A DNA stretch of 64,000 bases, taken from NCBI RefSeq assembly GCF_000332495.1, contig NZ_AOGW02000004.1:36000-99999 (forward strand), in the 5' to 3' direction. This document shows positions 47,682 through 56,991 of this stretch, one piece after another; within the stretch, counting starts at the first letter, position 1; each line of letters opens with the position of its first letter. Source of the stretch: Leptospira terpstrae serovar Hualin str. LT 11-33 = ATCC 700639 (GTDB lineage: Bacteria; Spirochaetota; Leptospiria; Leptospirales; Leptospiraceae). The translations under genes and the position numbers were made by a program. The notes beneath the pieces were generated by a model, which was given only the letters and a program-made list of their open reading frames with translations, searched no databases and was not told where the DNA came from.

Positions 47682-48467
47682 ATGAAGCGAAACCGAAGTT
47701 ACTATATCATTCTAGTCCTAATCCTGTTTGTAGTGACCTACTCCGCCTTTGCGGCCTACCAGAAGCAAAAAAATGGTCCTGTTTTTTTGGACAACCATGT
47801 CTTCCAACGTTACAATGAACAGTGGGGTCTTTGGGTAGACCTAAATGCCGAGAAAAAAAGCCTTCTTGAGAAGGCTTCTGAGTTTGGAATCCTAGCCCAA
47901 GAGGTGATGGAGATCAACCAACTGAAAGAATCCGATCTTGGCCGTTTGAAACGCTCCATTTTCTTTCCTTATTCTGCAGAATACATGCGAGGGCTCCAAG
48001 AAAAGGAACTCTTTCGCGAAACTGTCGAGTCACCCATTGACCAATTCATTTGGCCAGTACTACCGAATCATAAATCTAGAATTTCTTCCCGGATTGGAAG
48101 GCGCTGGAACACCTGGCACACAGGTCTCGACATCGCTATTCCTAAAAATTCCATCGTTCTTGCCGCAGCTGATGGCGTAGTGGAAGAAGCGGGCCGAGGT
48201 GGTGACTATGGTCTTGCGGTCAAAATTTACCACCACGACATGAACCACTTCCATACCGTTTACGGACACAACCAAGAGTTACTCGTAAAGCCAGGAGATG
48301 TGGTAAGAAAAGGGCAAATCATTGCTTTTTCTGGAAACACTGGAAAGTCGACAGGACCTCATGTTCATTTCGAAGTCCGATTTCATAATGTGTATTTAAA
48401 TCCTGAAAACTTTCTCACTCCCTACGAAGAAGGAGTTGCCACAAGCATAGTCGGATTTGCAGACTAA
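47682..48467 (+). CDS. M23 peptidoglycan endopeptidase, membrane-anchored
   Basis: 261 residues from ATG 47682 (GAGG nine bases upstream; a TTG at 47667 has no site). One membrane segment at about residues 6-25 precedes a periplasmic M23 domain with a complete zinc site: HTGLD near residue 145 and HVHFEV near residue 226, with YGHNQEL between. It therefore should cut peptide cross-links in peptidoglycan, in contrast to the degenerate M23-like protein at 20720. A weak LysM-like or helical stretch lies in residues 60-100. The 238 bases before it hold the hairpin and presumably its promoter. Confidence 0.88.
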   Translation: MKRNRSYYIILVLILFVVTYSAFAAYQKQKNGPVFLDNHVFQRYNEQWGLWVDLNAEKKSLLEKASEFGILAQEVMEINQLKESDLGRLKRSIFFPYSAEYMRGLQEKELFRETVESPIDQFIWPVLPNHKSRISSRIGRRWNTWHTGLDIAIPKNSIVLAAADGVVEEAGRGGDYGLAVKIYHHDMNHFHTVYGHNQELLVKPGDVVRKGQIIAFSGNTGKSTGPHVHFEVRFHNVYLNPENFLTPYEEGVATSIVGFAD

Positions 48468-48473
48468 GTATTA

Positions 48474-49301
48474 GTGACTAACCTGACAAAGAACAGTTGG
48501 ACGGATCAAATTTACGACCGTCTGACTACCATCATACCAGAAAAACCAGGCATTGTTTGTTTTGATTTTGATAACACTCTCATTCGCAACGACTTTGGTG
48601 AAAAAATCATGGAAGAACTCCTTCATGAGGGACTAAAGTTTGTGCCAAAAGATTTATCCGATTTTTTTCGCGATAAAGAGCTTTGGAAAGACCATACCGC
48701 AATTCAAACAACAGAAAAAGAACGTCTGATTTGGGAAGAGTATTCCTACCAGCTAAAAGAATACGGAATTGAAAGAGGATACCGTTGGACGAGTTTTATT
48801 TTCCAAGGTATGAACAAAGAGGAATACTACGAAGTTTCCCGTCGTGCTTGGGAGAGAGTCAATATACTTGATAGAGATTCCGGTGTGTTTCCCCAAGTAG
48901 AAATGAAAGACTTAATTGCCTACTTAAACCATCATGATTGGACTGTGTACATTGTGACCGCATCTCCAGAGCCGGGAATTGCTGCCATTGCCCACCTATT
49001 TCCCGTTGAGGAATCCAAGGTCATTGGAATGAGACAGGAGTTAGGTGGAGATGGGAAGTTTACTCACCGATTGATTGAACCGTATACTTATGGAGAAGGG
49101 AAAGTCAAAGCCATCGAAGAAAGAATCGGAGTTTATCCAGACCTTGCGTTTGGAGATTCTTTTAATGATTATCCTATGCTTTGTCGGGCAACACAAATGG
49201 CTGTTGCCATTAACAGAGACAATCCAGAATTTGCCTCTGCCTGTTCTGCAAAAGGAATTTTTATCCAACCCTACTTTACTTACCAACCAGTACCAAGATG
49301 A
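48474..49301 (+). CDS. HAD-superfamily phosphatase, SerB-like
   Basis: 275 residues from GTG 48474, six bases after the M23 gene. The nucleophile motif is CFDFDNTLIRND (D31 and D33), motif II is VTASPE near residue 160, a lysine lies near GEGKVKAI, and GDSFNDYPML near residue 223 is motif IV. The helical cap between residues 40 and 140 resembles phosphoserine or phosphocholine phosphatases. The substrate is not certain. The stop overlaps rsmI by four bases (ATGA at 49298). Confidence 0.8.
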   Translation: MTNLTKNSWTDQIYDRLTTIIPEKPGIVCFDFDNTLIRNDFGEKIMEELLHEGLKFVPKDLSDFFRDKELWKDHTAIQTTEKERLIWEEYSYQLKEYGIERGYRWTSFIFQGMNKEEYYEVSRRAWERVNILDRDSGVFPQVEMKDLIAYLNHHDWTVYIVTASPEPGIAAIAHLFPVEESKVIGMRQELGGDGKFTHRLIEPYTYGEGKVKAIEERIGVYPDLAFGDSFNDYPMLCRATQMAVAINRDNPEFASACSAKGIFIQPYFTYQPVPR

Positions 49302-49984
49302 ACCGACTTTATTTAGTATCCAATTCAATTGGAAACGATGCCGATATCCCACCACGCACCAAAACCTTGTTAGAGGAAGCGGACTGGATCTTGGGCGAAG
49401 AACAAAGAACTACTTCTACATTTTTAAAAAAGTTAGGAATCACAAAACCCTTTGATCTTTTGAATGAACATTCCTCCCGTAAAGATATGGATGAAATCGC
49501 TATGAAACTAGCGACCACCAAACGGACCTGTCTGATATCAGATTCAGGAAGCCCTGGCCTGGAAGATCCCGGCAAATGGCTTGTTCCCTTGGCTTGGGAA
49601 ATGGGTATCGAAGTGAGATCTGCACCTGGCCCCACTGCCCTCATTGCAGCACTCACAAGTTCTGGGTTTGCCACTTCTCCCTTTCTTTTTTTGGGATTTT
49701 TACCCAGAGAAGAAAAAGAAAGGGAGAGGACACTCAAACAATACATAGGACTCGGCATAACCATCGCCTTCTATGAGACAGCATACCGGGCCAAACACTG
49801 CCTAGAAACCTTAGCAAAAATCCTACCGGGAGACCGCCAAATCTACCTCGCCCTCGGAATCTCGATGGCAAGCGAAACGAGCTATCGTGGTTTGGCCAAA
49901 GAAATACACAAAAAGTTTCCCCCTGGCCTAAAACTCCCTCCGGTCTTTGTCATTGAAGAGAAAAAAGAAAGGTCGAAACGTTAG
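49298..49984 (+). CDS. rsmI: 16S rRNA (cytidine 2'-O) methyltransferase RsmI
   Basis: 228 residues of the tetrapyrrole-methylase fold. YLVSNSIGNDADIPPRT is a divergent form of the usual VATPIGNLGDI opening; ISDSGSPGLEDPG near residue 75 and SAPGPTALIAALTSSG near residue 110 are the RsmI loops. The C-terminal extra domain of full RsmI (about 280 residues) is missing, so the length is short for the family. An alternative is another SAM-dependent tetrapyrrole-fold methylase, but the order fits RsmI best. Confidence 0.82.
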   Translation: MNRLYLVSNSIGNDADIPPRTKTLLEEADWILGEEQRTTSTFLKKLGITKPFDLLNEHSSRKDMDEIAMKLATTKRTCLISDSGSPGLEDPGKWLVPLAWEMGIEVRSAPGPTALIAALTSSGFATSPFLFLGFLPREEKERERTLKQYIGLGITIAFYETAYRAKHCLETLAKILPGDRQIYLALGISMASETSYRGLAKEIHKKFPPGLKLPPVFVIEEKKERSKR

Positions 49985-50023
49985 TTTGTTGACAGTACCT
50001 CTGTTATATTGGACGCTTGGACA

Positions 50024-50647
50024 ATGGTAAGTAAAGTAGAGCAACCGACTGACGGAATAGACCAATTAATTTCAGAATCTGGCGATTATATAACAGATGT
50101 CGTCAAAGAGAATCTGAAACTCATCCGTCATACGAAAGGTTTTTCTTTGGACAAACTCGCAAACCGATGTGGTGTGAGCCGAGCGATGTTATCGCAAATT
50201 GAACAAGGGAAGTCCGTTCCCACGATCTCCGTTTTGTGGAAAATTGCAAACGGACTCAATGTTCCCTTTTCAGAACTGCTCAAAGAAAAAAACCAAGATG
50301 GAATCCATATCCTCAAAGTAGAAAACTCCAAAGTTCTTTACTCCAATTCCAAAGTCTTTGCCAGTCGCGCCCTTTTCCCTTTTCTTGGAAACCGCAAAAC
50401 GGAATTCTATGAACTGATACTAAAACCAGGTGGACATGAAGTTGCCGAACCCCACAAAACAGGAACCACAGAAAATCTGGTTGTTGTTTCCGGCAAACTG
50501 CGGTTACGCGTTGGTGAAAAAGTTGTAGAACTTGAACCAAAAGATTCTGTATTTTTTAAAGCTGATGTTTCGCATGAGTATTCCAATCCAACAGACCAAG
50601 AAACTTTAATGTACTTGGTTATGGATTATACGGACGAAATAGGTTAA
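50024..50647 (+). CDS. XRE-family regulator with C-terminal cupin domain
   Basis: About 207 residues from ATG 50024; a TTG at 50009 is in frame but not better placed. Residues about 25-85 are the helix-turn-helix ([23 protein letters not shown] and [19 protein letters not shown]). Residues 115-200 are a cupin beta-barrel ([27 protein letters not shown]), likely to bind a small ligand or metal. [10 protein letters not shown] gives part of a metal-binding pattern. Such regulators control amino acid or polyamine metabolism, but nothing here names the ligand. It sits immediately upstream of prmA. Confidence 0.85.
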   Translation: MVSKVEQPTDGIDQLISESGDYITDVVKENLKLIRHTKGFSLDKLANRCGVSRAMLSQIEQGKSVPTISVLWKIANGLNVPFSELLKEKNQDGIHILKVENSKVLYSNSKVFASRALFPFLGNRKTEFYELILKPGGHEVAEPHKTGTTENLVVVSGKLRLRVGEKVVELEPKDSVFFKADVSHEYSNPTDQETLMYLVMDYTDEIG

Positions 50648-50649
50648 GA

Positions 50650-51576
50650 TTGGAATACAGAGAACTCAAAGTCAATCTACCTAAAGAATTATCTGACAGT
50701 TTTTACGAACTGTTGGATACACTCCAATGTGCAGGTTATTACGAAATTCTCTTTGATGGGGAAGCACCCAAAGAAAAAGACCAAGGTCTCATCAGAGACA
50801 ATACAAACATTCGAATCTATTTACAGACTGATGAAATTGATAAAGAACTAAAAATTCTTATTTTTTTAAAGATTCATGCACCGAGCAATTCCAATACGGA
50901 ATCACGCAATATTGAAACTCGTGATTACGAAGAAGCTTATAAAGAATATTACAAACCATTCTCCATTGGGAAAAAAATTTGGGTGATCCCTACTTGGGAA
51001 AAAAATGAACCGGAGACTATCCAACTTTGGAAACCAAATGGCGGAATACCACTCTTTATCAATCCAGGTGTTGCTTTTGGAACAGGTCATCATGAAACCA
51101 CCAAACTGATATTAGAACATTTGGATGAATTGTATGATAGAGGTAAATTCCCATTTTTATCAGCTTGCGATGTGGGCACAGGTTCAGGTATTCTTTCCAT
51201 CGGACTTGCGAAATTCGGTGTCTCCAAAATTTTTGCTTTGGATATTGATCCCAATGCAGTGAAGGCCGCTTGGTCCAATTGGACTGAAAATGAATATCCA
51301 AAAGGATTTCAATTCAGTGTAGAAGAATCAGGAATTGACAATCCTAAGTTATCCAATACAAAATATGATTTAGCCATTGCCAATATCACTTACGCAGTTT
51401 TATCGCAAAACATCCGTCACTTGGCAAAAATCGAAGCCCCTAGAATTATTTTTTCTGGAATCATCACAGACAAAAAAGACCAGTTTCTTGGATTATTACA
51501 AAGCCATTTACCAGGAAAACTCCTTTATTCTAAAGAATGGAATGAGTGGTGGGTTTTGGACTGGTTACGTAATTAG
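50650..51576 (+). CDS. prmA: Ribosomal protein L11 methyltransferase
   Basis: 308 residues from TTG 50650, with AGG six bases before it. It trimethylates L11. The N-terminal substrate domain is diverged, but the SAM motif CDVGTGSGILSIGLAKFG near residue 173 and AIANITYAVL near residue 240 (in place of NILA) fit PrmA. GTGHHETTKLILEHLD near residue 145 is typical. Tail-to-tail overlap of four bases with the 7TMR gene. Confidence 0.9.
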   Translation: MEYRELKVNLPKELSDSFYELLDTLQCAGYYEILFDGEAPKEKDQGLIRDNTNIRIYLQTDEIDKELKILIFLKIHAPSNSNTESRNIETRDYEEAYKEYYKPFSIGKKIWVIPTWEKNEPETIQLWKPNGGIPLFINPGVAFGTGHHETTKLILEHLDELYDRGKFPFLSACDVGTGSGILSIGLAKFGVSKIFALDIDPNAVKAAWSNWTENEYPKGFQFSVEESGIDNPKLSNTKYDLAIANITYAVLSQNIRHLAKIEAPRIIFSGIITDKKDQFLGLLQSHLPGKLLYSKEWNEWWVLDWLRN

Positions 51577-53687
51577 TCCTTATTCAAATACTTTATCAGG
51601 CTCACCTGGTTACCACGATCATTGTATTCAATTCGATCAAATACAGATTTAGTCATAAGAATTCCTCGGCCATGTTGAATGTGAGCTTCATTCATTTCCT
51701 CAATCGATTTTTCCATATGTTTCTTATGATCAAACCCTCTACCTTCATCAGTGATTCGATAGGCCACAAATTCTCTTGTGAAAGAATATTCGATTTTTAC
51801 CCTCTTTTGACTATATCTTGGATCCTCTTGTCGTTTTTGTAAAAACTCCAAATAATTCCCTTCGATAAGGGCCTTGGATTTTTCATCAAAACTGATGTTT
51901 AAATTTCCATGTTCTACCGCATTAATAATAATTTCACGGACAGAAGATCTCACTTCCGTTTGTTCTACATTGGAAAGATACTTAGAAAGTTGAGAGGTAA
52001 TTTTTTGAGATACAAGTTCAGCATTTCTTAAATAATTATTCATAGAAAGTTCAATCTTTTCGGATTCTATGAGTTGAATGATTGTGTCTTCAAATTGAGA
52101 AGACATAGTGGCAAGGATTTCTCTTGTTTCATCGAAGTCAATGTATTGCAATCGACAATACATCTCTTTAGGTTCTTTTACATATTTTTGTTCAAATTCT
52201 GTTTTGAAATTAATGATGGAACCAGTCATTTTCAAATCAGTGAGTTTATCATTCACATACATTACATTATAATCAGATTTTTTGTCTCTGCCAGTGTATA
52301 AAAATTCGGTGATTTTTTTTCCTCTTAGATCATCCAATCGAAAACCCATATGTTTCGATAACGCACGGTTTGCATTGATCACTTCGAAGTTTTCATTCAT
52401 CATCAAAATTACTTCATCAGAACCTTGGAAAATTTCTCTAAACCTCTTTTCAGACTCTTCGATTTTTAATTTAGCATGAGATAATTCTCTAATATGTTCT
52501 CTAAGGCTTCGTGTGAGAAAGTTGATTCTGTCTGCAAGTCCTAGAGACAACAAAATGGTTTGTAAGGCAGTACCAATTTGGATGGTCCAACGAGTGATTT
52601 GGTTGTCTGGCAAAAAACCCAAACTCTTTAAAGAATACAATAATACACCCAAAAGAAAAAAGGACCAAGAAATCAAATAATAACGTGCAGGACGTACATT
52701 GGTAAGGTATGTAGAAGTCCCACTAAATACCATAATAAGAGCTGTAGGAACCGTTAGTAAAATGGAGATCACCATGGCTGTCCGGTAACTTAAAAAAAAT
52801 GTGATCACGGAGAACATAAACAAAAATCCCACCCAAATCCACATCAATCGGGATATCTTCGGCAAATGTTTTTTTAAACTAAGGTAATTGTTTGTGAATG
52901 AAATTCCAGTAATACAAGAAACAGAAATAAAGAATGGAAGCGAATAATTAGCCCAAAAAATCCAATTGGGCCAAAGATACTGAAAGGCAAAACCGTTATT
53001 GATTAAATGAAAGAAAAAGATGGAACTAATAAAAAACAAATAAAAAAGGTAACTTTTTTCGTAAGTAAAGATATAGATAAAAAAGTTATATGCTACCATA
53101 ACAAATAAAATTCCGTAAAATAAACCAAAGATCATTTGTTCTTTGTTCAACTGATCATAAAATTCACGCTCAGTCCATATAGCGAGCGTTAAAGGAATAG
53201 TGGATTCAGATTGAACTCTTAAATAATATGTCGCAGAAACACCAGCAGGAGTTTCTAAGGGATATGCAGGATTTCTATAATCTAAATTTCTTTCGGAAAA
53301 AGGATGGCGGTCCCCTAATGTATGGATCAAATTTTTTGGCAGAGAATTTCCGTAAATTTGGATTTCATCCAGTAGTGGGAAATCAAAAACCAAATTCCAA
53401 CGGATTAAATTTGCAGTAGGATTTTTAATTTGGATGCGAATCCAAAACGTAGATTTAGAAAAACCTAAATTGGGAGAGGTTATTTTTTGAAATTTTGAAT
53501 CCAAAGATCCATTCGTGATACCTTCTTCTTTTATTGATTGGTCTTTGTCTTCCAAAACCATTACTTCCTGCCAGATGGGTTTTCCAACGATTTCGGAACT
53601 CAGTGGGATGGCAGACTCCGAAAACAAAATTCCAGGCAAAACCAAGAGTAGGATAAGAAAAAAATATTTTACATGGTGGAAAAACAA
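51573..53687 (-). CDS. 7TMR-DISM membrane sensor with PAS and RsbW-like ATPase domains
   Basis: 704 residues from TTG 53687. A signal peptide (1-24) precedes a 7TMR-DISMED2 extracellular domain (about 30-160), seven membrane helices (about 180-385), a short coiled coil, a PAS domain (415-530, with DEVILMMNENFEVINANRALSKHM), and a C-terminal ATPase with REIIINAVEHGN and ITDEGRGFDHKKH (about 560-700). I see no histidine kinase dimerisation helix with a phospho-acceptor H; the ATPase is of the serine kinase/anti-sigma type. It may act on an anti-sigma antagonist (STAS protein) or as a GHKL sensor. No partner is nearby. Confidence 0.82.
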   Translation of the reverse strand: MFFHHVKYFFLILLLVLPGILFSESAIPLSSEIVGKPIWQEVMVLEDKDQSIKEEGITNGSLDSKFQKITSPNLGFSKSTFWIRIQIKNPTANLIRWNLVFDFPLLDEIQIYGNSLPKNLIHTLGDRHPFSERNLDYRNPAYPLETPAGVSATYYLRVQSESTIPLTLAIWTEREFYDQLNKEQMIFGLFYGILFVMVAYNFFIYIFTYEKSYLFYLFFISSIFFFHLINNGFAFQYLWPNWIFWANYSLPFFISVSCITGISFTNNYLSLKKHLPKISRLMWIWVGFLFMFSVITFFLSYRTAMVISILLTVPTALIMVFSGTSTYLTNVRPARYYLISWSFFLLGVLLYSLKSLGFLPDNQITRWTIQIGTALQTILLSLGLADRINFLTRSLREHIRELSHAKLKIEESEKRFREIFQGSDEVILMMNENFEVINANRALSKHMGFRLDDLRGKKITEFLYTGRDKKSDYNVMYVNDKLTDLKMTGSIINFKTEFEQKYVKEPKEMYCRLQYIDFDETREILATMSSQFEDTIIQLIESEKIELSMNNYLRNAELVSQKITSQLSKYLSNVEQTEVRSSVREIIINAVEHGNLNISFDEKSKALIEGNYLEFLQKRQEDPRYSQKRVKIEYSFTREFVAYRITDEGRGFDHKKHMEKSIEEMNEAHIQHGRGILMTKSVFDRIEYNDRGNQVSLIKYLNKD

Positions 53688-53792
53688 AGGTAGTGATCTC
53701 CCAATTCGCTTAAAAAGACAAAGTTACTAGATTGTATTTTTCTAATTTTTCTAGCCTTTTTTGTTTCTAATGTTAAAATAGGGGAAAGTTCT

Positions 53793-55169
53793 ATGAATCG
53801 AAAAAGTTTCCTACAAAAGATGAGCGCTGTTACCTTAGGGGCAGGGTTAGTACTTCCTAAAAAATCATTCGGACAATCCACAACAATTACGAGTGCCGAA
53901 ACCAAACCAAAGTCTAGCGGTGGAAAAAAGGCGATTGTCCTCGGTGGAGGGCTTTCGGGTCTCTACTCAGCTTACCTTTTAAAACAAACAGGATATGATG
54001 TCACGGTCATTGAACGTGGGGACAAACTAGGAGGTAGGATTTCCACTTATGAAAATCCTGAACTAGGAATCTTACAAGATTTAGGTGGTGAATGGATTGG
54101 CGAAGGACAAACTGATATCAAAAGTTTGGTAAAACAATTAAATTTAGATTTAGTATCTTCCAATATTTCTGATCGTTTTTCACTTCAAAAATCGAACAGC
54201 GACCAATTAAAAATATCGCCCACCTCTATTGACACATTGGACAAAGTAATCGATCTACATAAATCTTTAGGTAACACACAAAAACAAGGTTTAGACAAAA
54301 TCAACTTTTCGTCTTACGCCCGTTACCAAGGGTTAACGGAAGAAGAAATTCGTTCTATGAACGATTTATACCGAGTGATCCTTGGGGCCGACCTAAACCA
54401 AATCTCAAGCGAATCGGTATTAGATGATCTTTCCGCATTACAATCGGCACTTAAACCGAAATACCAAGTCCGAGGAGGAGCTGAACGAATCATAAAAGAA
54501 CTCGCAAACTCTCTTCGTAACCAGGAGATACTTTTAGGAGAAACTGTAACAAAAGTTTCCCAACAAAAAAATCAAGTTACGGTAGATTTATCTTCAGGAA
54601 GATCAATCAAAGGAAGTTTGGTTATTTGTTCCCTACCTGCTGCCGCAGTTCTTGATATCAAATGGACACCGGGCCTTCCTAAAGATTTAATTTACTCCGC
54701 TTTAAGGATGCAAACAGGTAAAATCTCTAAAAATTTGAGTTTAGTAAAATCTAAAGAATCATTATCAAAATTTTTTCTATCAACAAATACTGCCGCAGAA
54801 ACTTTATATGTTTCAGAATCTGCTGTTGGCACAAATATAACGGCCGTTACCTCCATTTCAACGGGAGATAGAGCTTCTTTATTTGAAAAAGGAAGTGAAC
54901 GTCAGAAAAAAAATCTGATGACATCTTCTTTGGAAGAAGTTGGTGATTTGGAATTGATCCTAGAATCTCCTTTTGTTTTTCATAGTTTCCAAAAAACAAC
55001 GGGTCGCGCAGGCTTTGTTTCCTTATTCCCTCCGGGTAGTTTTGGAATTAAAGATGTCTGGGCAGAACCTTTCGAAAGAGTTTTTTTTGCAGGAGAACAT
55101 TTAGCATTTCATACGGGAAGTATGGATTCTGCAGTTGCCTCCGCAATCCAAGCTATAAGCAAAACATAG
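53793..55169 (+). CDS. Exported flavin-containing amine oxidase-like protein
   Basis: 458 residues. A Tat-like signal (NRKSFLQ in place of the twin-arginine motif, then a hydrophobic run to about residue 26) suggests export, perhaps with its FAD already bound. GGGLSGLYSA at about residues 51-60, ERGDKLGGRI and DLGGEWIG follow, and FFAGEHLAFHTGSMDSAV closes the FAD domain. This is the monoamine oxidase family; the substrate is unknown. GGGGA lies seven bases before ATG. It ends one base before the acyltransferase stop. Confidence 0.82.
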   Translation: MNRKSFLQKMSAVTLGAGLVLPKKSFGQSTTITSAETKPKSSGGKKAIVLGGGLSGLYSAYLLKQTGYDVTVIERGDKLGGRISTYENPELGILQDLGGEWIGEGQTDIKSLVKQLNLDLVSSNISDRFSLQKSNSDQLKISPTSIDTLDKVIDLHKSLGNTQKQGLDKINFSSYARYQGLTEEEIRSMNDLYRVILGADLNQISSESVLDDLSALQSALKPKYQVRGGAERIIKELANSLRNQEILLGETVTKVSQQKNQVTVDLSSGRSIKGSLVICSLPAAAVLDIKWTPGLPKDLIYSALRMQTGKISKNLSLVKSKESLSKFFLSTNTAAETLYVSESAVGTNITAVTSISTGDRASLFEKGSERQKKNLMTSSLEEVGDLELILESPFVFHSFQKTTGRAGFVSLFPPGSFGIKDVWAEPFERVFFAGEHLAFHTGSMDSAVASAIQAISKT

Positions 55170-55170
55170 T

Positions 55171-56283
55171 TTATTTACTTTTTAGTCCGAAGAGAAACCG
55201 AAGTGGTTTCGTCTTCCGGATTAAAAATTCGTACAAGATAAAACTTGCTGCCAGTACAACAAAGATATGGAAGATAAATTTTAACCATAATCCCCATTCC
55301 ATATCCTTTACCCAATAGGCAAAAAATAAAGATATGGGGTGGTGGACTAAATAAATGGGAAGGCTTGCCTCAATTAAATAAGTTCCCAACTTACCTTCTT
55401 GATTTCCATAGGATTGGAAAATCGAAACAAGAAAACTAGTCCATAAAAACGGAGCAAGAACCCATAAAAAAACATGGGATGCTCTCACCCATCCATTCAC
55501 ATACTGAAAATAGATCCAGAGTGGATCTTCAATTTCCAATTCCTTAAAGACAAGGTAAACCAAAACTCCCCAGACAAAAACTGCCATGATTTTCATAAAA
55601 GAATGGGATTTCGGTAAAAGAATACTTCTCCAGTGAAAACAAAATACACCTGAAAGAAAAAAGGAAAACTGAAATATAAAGGTTAACTTAAAAATGCCAT
55701 AATAGGATTCTCCTTTTGAAATTTGTGTATGGAATAAAAAAACAACAAGAAAACAAAAACTAACAAGCACTATGTACTTCGAAATCCACTTGGGAATTAG
55801 ATTCCAAAGTTTTGTAGTAAAAAAAGATTTAGGAATCAAACTGTATAAGATACTAAAACAAAACAAATCTACTAAAAACCAGATGTGTGAGTGTTGGAAA
55901 TGATCCTTTGTAAAAAAATATTCCAGAAAAGATAAAAGATCTAACTTTGGGGTTTTGATTCGTTCGGTAAGATAATATTGGATGGGCGCAAGGAATAGAA
56001 GTCCAAAAATAGTTGGGATAAGAACTCGTTTGAACCGAGCTTCCAAATAAAAACTTCTTCCTTTTTTTTCCCAAACCATTGCTGAGAAAAAACCTGAAAT
56101 CATATAAAACATAGGCATCCGATAACTATGAATCCAATAACAAAAATAGGATAGAACATCACTCCGGTCTTCGTCCTGAATGGCGTATTTAATGTCTGAG
56201 GCATAAACAATGGCCGCATGGAAAATAATTCCGAGTAAAAGTGCAAAGGATCTTAAATTGTCTAGGTAAACCAGTCTTCCCAT
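55171..56283 (-). CDS. Acyltransferase family 3 membrane protein
   Basis: 370 residues, about ten membrane helices. The start LVYLDNLRSFALLLGIIFHAAIVY carries the family histidine (FH) in the first helix, and MPMFYMISGFFSAMVW is the second family motif. Such proteins acetylate or succinylate sugars or glucans in the envelope (OafA/OpgC type). The target glycan is unknown. It stands alone on its strand between two + strand genes. Confidence 0.85.
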   Translation of the reverse strand: MGRLVYLDNLRSFALLLGIIFHAAIVYASDIKYAIQDEDRSDVLSYFCYWIHSYRMPMFYMISGFFSAMVWEKKGRSFYLEARFKRVLIPTIFGLLFLAPIQYYLTERIKTPKLDLLSFLEYFFTKDHFQHSHIWFLVDLFCFSILYSLIPKSFFTTKLWNLIPKWISKYIVLVSFCFLVVFLFHTQISKGESYYGIFKLTFIFQFSFFLSGVFCFHWRSILLPKSHSFMKIMAVFVWGVLVYLVFKELEIEDPLWIYFQYVNGWVRASHVFLWVLAPFLWTSFLVSIFQSYGNQEGKLGTYLIEASLPIYLVHHPISLFFAYWVKDMEWGLWLKFIFHIFVVLAASFILYEFLIRKTKPLRFLFGLKSK

Positions 56284-56332
56284 TCCTCCATCTTTTTCTT
56301 GACGAAGGGAAAAAAACAGATTTTTTTAAACT

Positions 56333-56626
56333 ATGACGGAAACTCCCTCCGAATCATTTTTTTCCGACGTTAGCGATGAAGAAATCGCTCGGGAAAGAAG
56401 GAAAGCCAAAGAACTAAAAAACAGTGCCTGGTGGAAGAACAAACGATCTTCTGGAATTTGCCATTATTGTGGAAAAAAATTCAAAGTGGAAGAAATCACA
56501 ATGGACCACCTAATTCCTCTTATCCGAGGAGGAAAATCTGTAAAAGCAAATTTGGTTCCAGCTTGCAAAGAATGTAATTTCAAAAAAAAACATAGCCTTC
56601 CTTTTGAGAAGGAGTTCTTTACCTAA
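56333..56626 (+). CDS. Small HNH-domain protein
   Basis: 97 residues. A CHYCGKK zinc knuckle, ITMDHLIPLIRGGKSVKANLVPACKECNFKK and the second CxxC together form the HNH finger: the first metal histidine is in DHLIP and the N is in KANLVPAC. A nuclease role is likely by family; small HNH proteins also occur in housekeeping roles and need not be mobile. Charged N-terminus. It lies one base from the DUF1292 gene (TAATG overlap), so they are cotranscribed. Confidence 0.85.
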   Translation: MTETPSESFFSDVSDEEIARERRKAKELKNSAWWKNKRSSGICHYCGKKFKVEEITMDHLIPLIRGGKSVKANLVPACKECNFKKKHSLPFEKEFFT

Positions 56627-56991
56627 TGGACATGAAAGACTTAGGATTCCAGGGGGATGACTTTCTCCCTAGTCGTGCCACCGAAGAAATCGATCTCGTA
56701 GATGAAAAGGGAAACAGTTATCAATGGGAAGTGTTTTATTCCTTTTCCCAAATGGGAAATGATTACCTTGTTTTTCTTCCAGCTACAGAGCAAGAATTCC
56801 AGTTTGTAAATGTAGAAATGGATGATCCGGATTCTGATGTACCAGGTTATATCGTAATGCGGATTGGACAAGACGAGTCTGGAGAAGAAATTTTAGAAGA
56901 GATCTTAGATGAGGACGAATTAGAAGAAATACGTGAATATGTCGAAGATGAAATTGGACTCTTAGGACAATTTCTTAACCGGGAGGAATGA
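56626..56991 (+). CDS. DUF1292-like acidic protein
   Basis: 121 residues with a very acidic C-terminus (DEDELEEIREYVEDEIG). The order EIDLVDEKGNSYQWEVFYSF, then DYLVFLP and GYIVMRIGQDESGEEILEEI, follows DUF1292 proteins, which in Firmicutes lie near Holliday junction resolvase genes. Function unknown. Its last 17 bases overlap the oppositely oriented MaoC gene. Confidence 0.75.
   Translation: MDMKDLGFQGDDFLPSRATEEIDLVDEKGNSYQWEVFYSFSQMGNDYLVFLPATEQEFQFVNVEMDDPDSDVPGYIVMRIGQDESGEEILEEILDEDELEEIREYVEDEIGLLGQFLNREE

Noticed and set aside
49989..50010. TTGACA followed by TATATT before the XRE-cupin gene
   Set aside because: The spacer is only ten bases, too short for a sigma-70 promoter.
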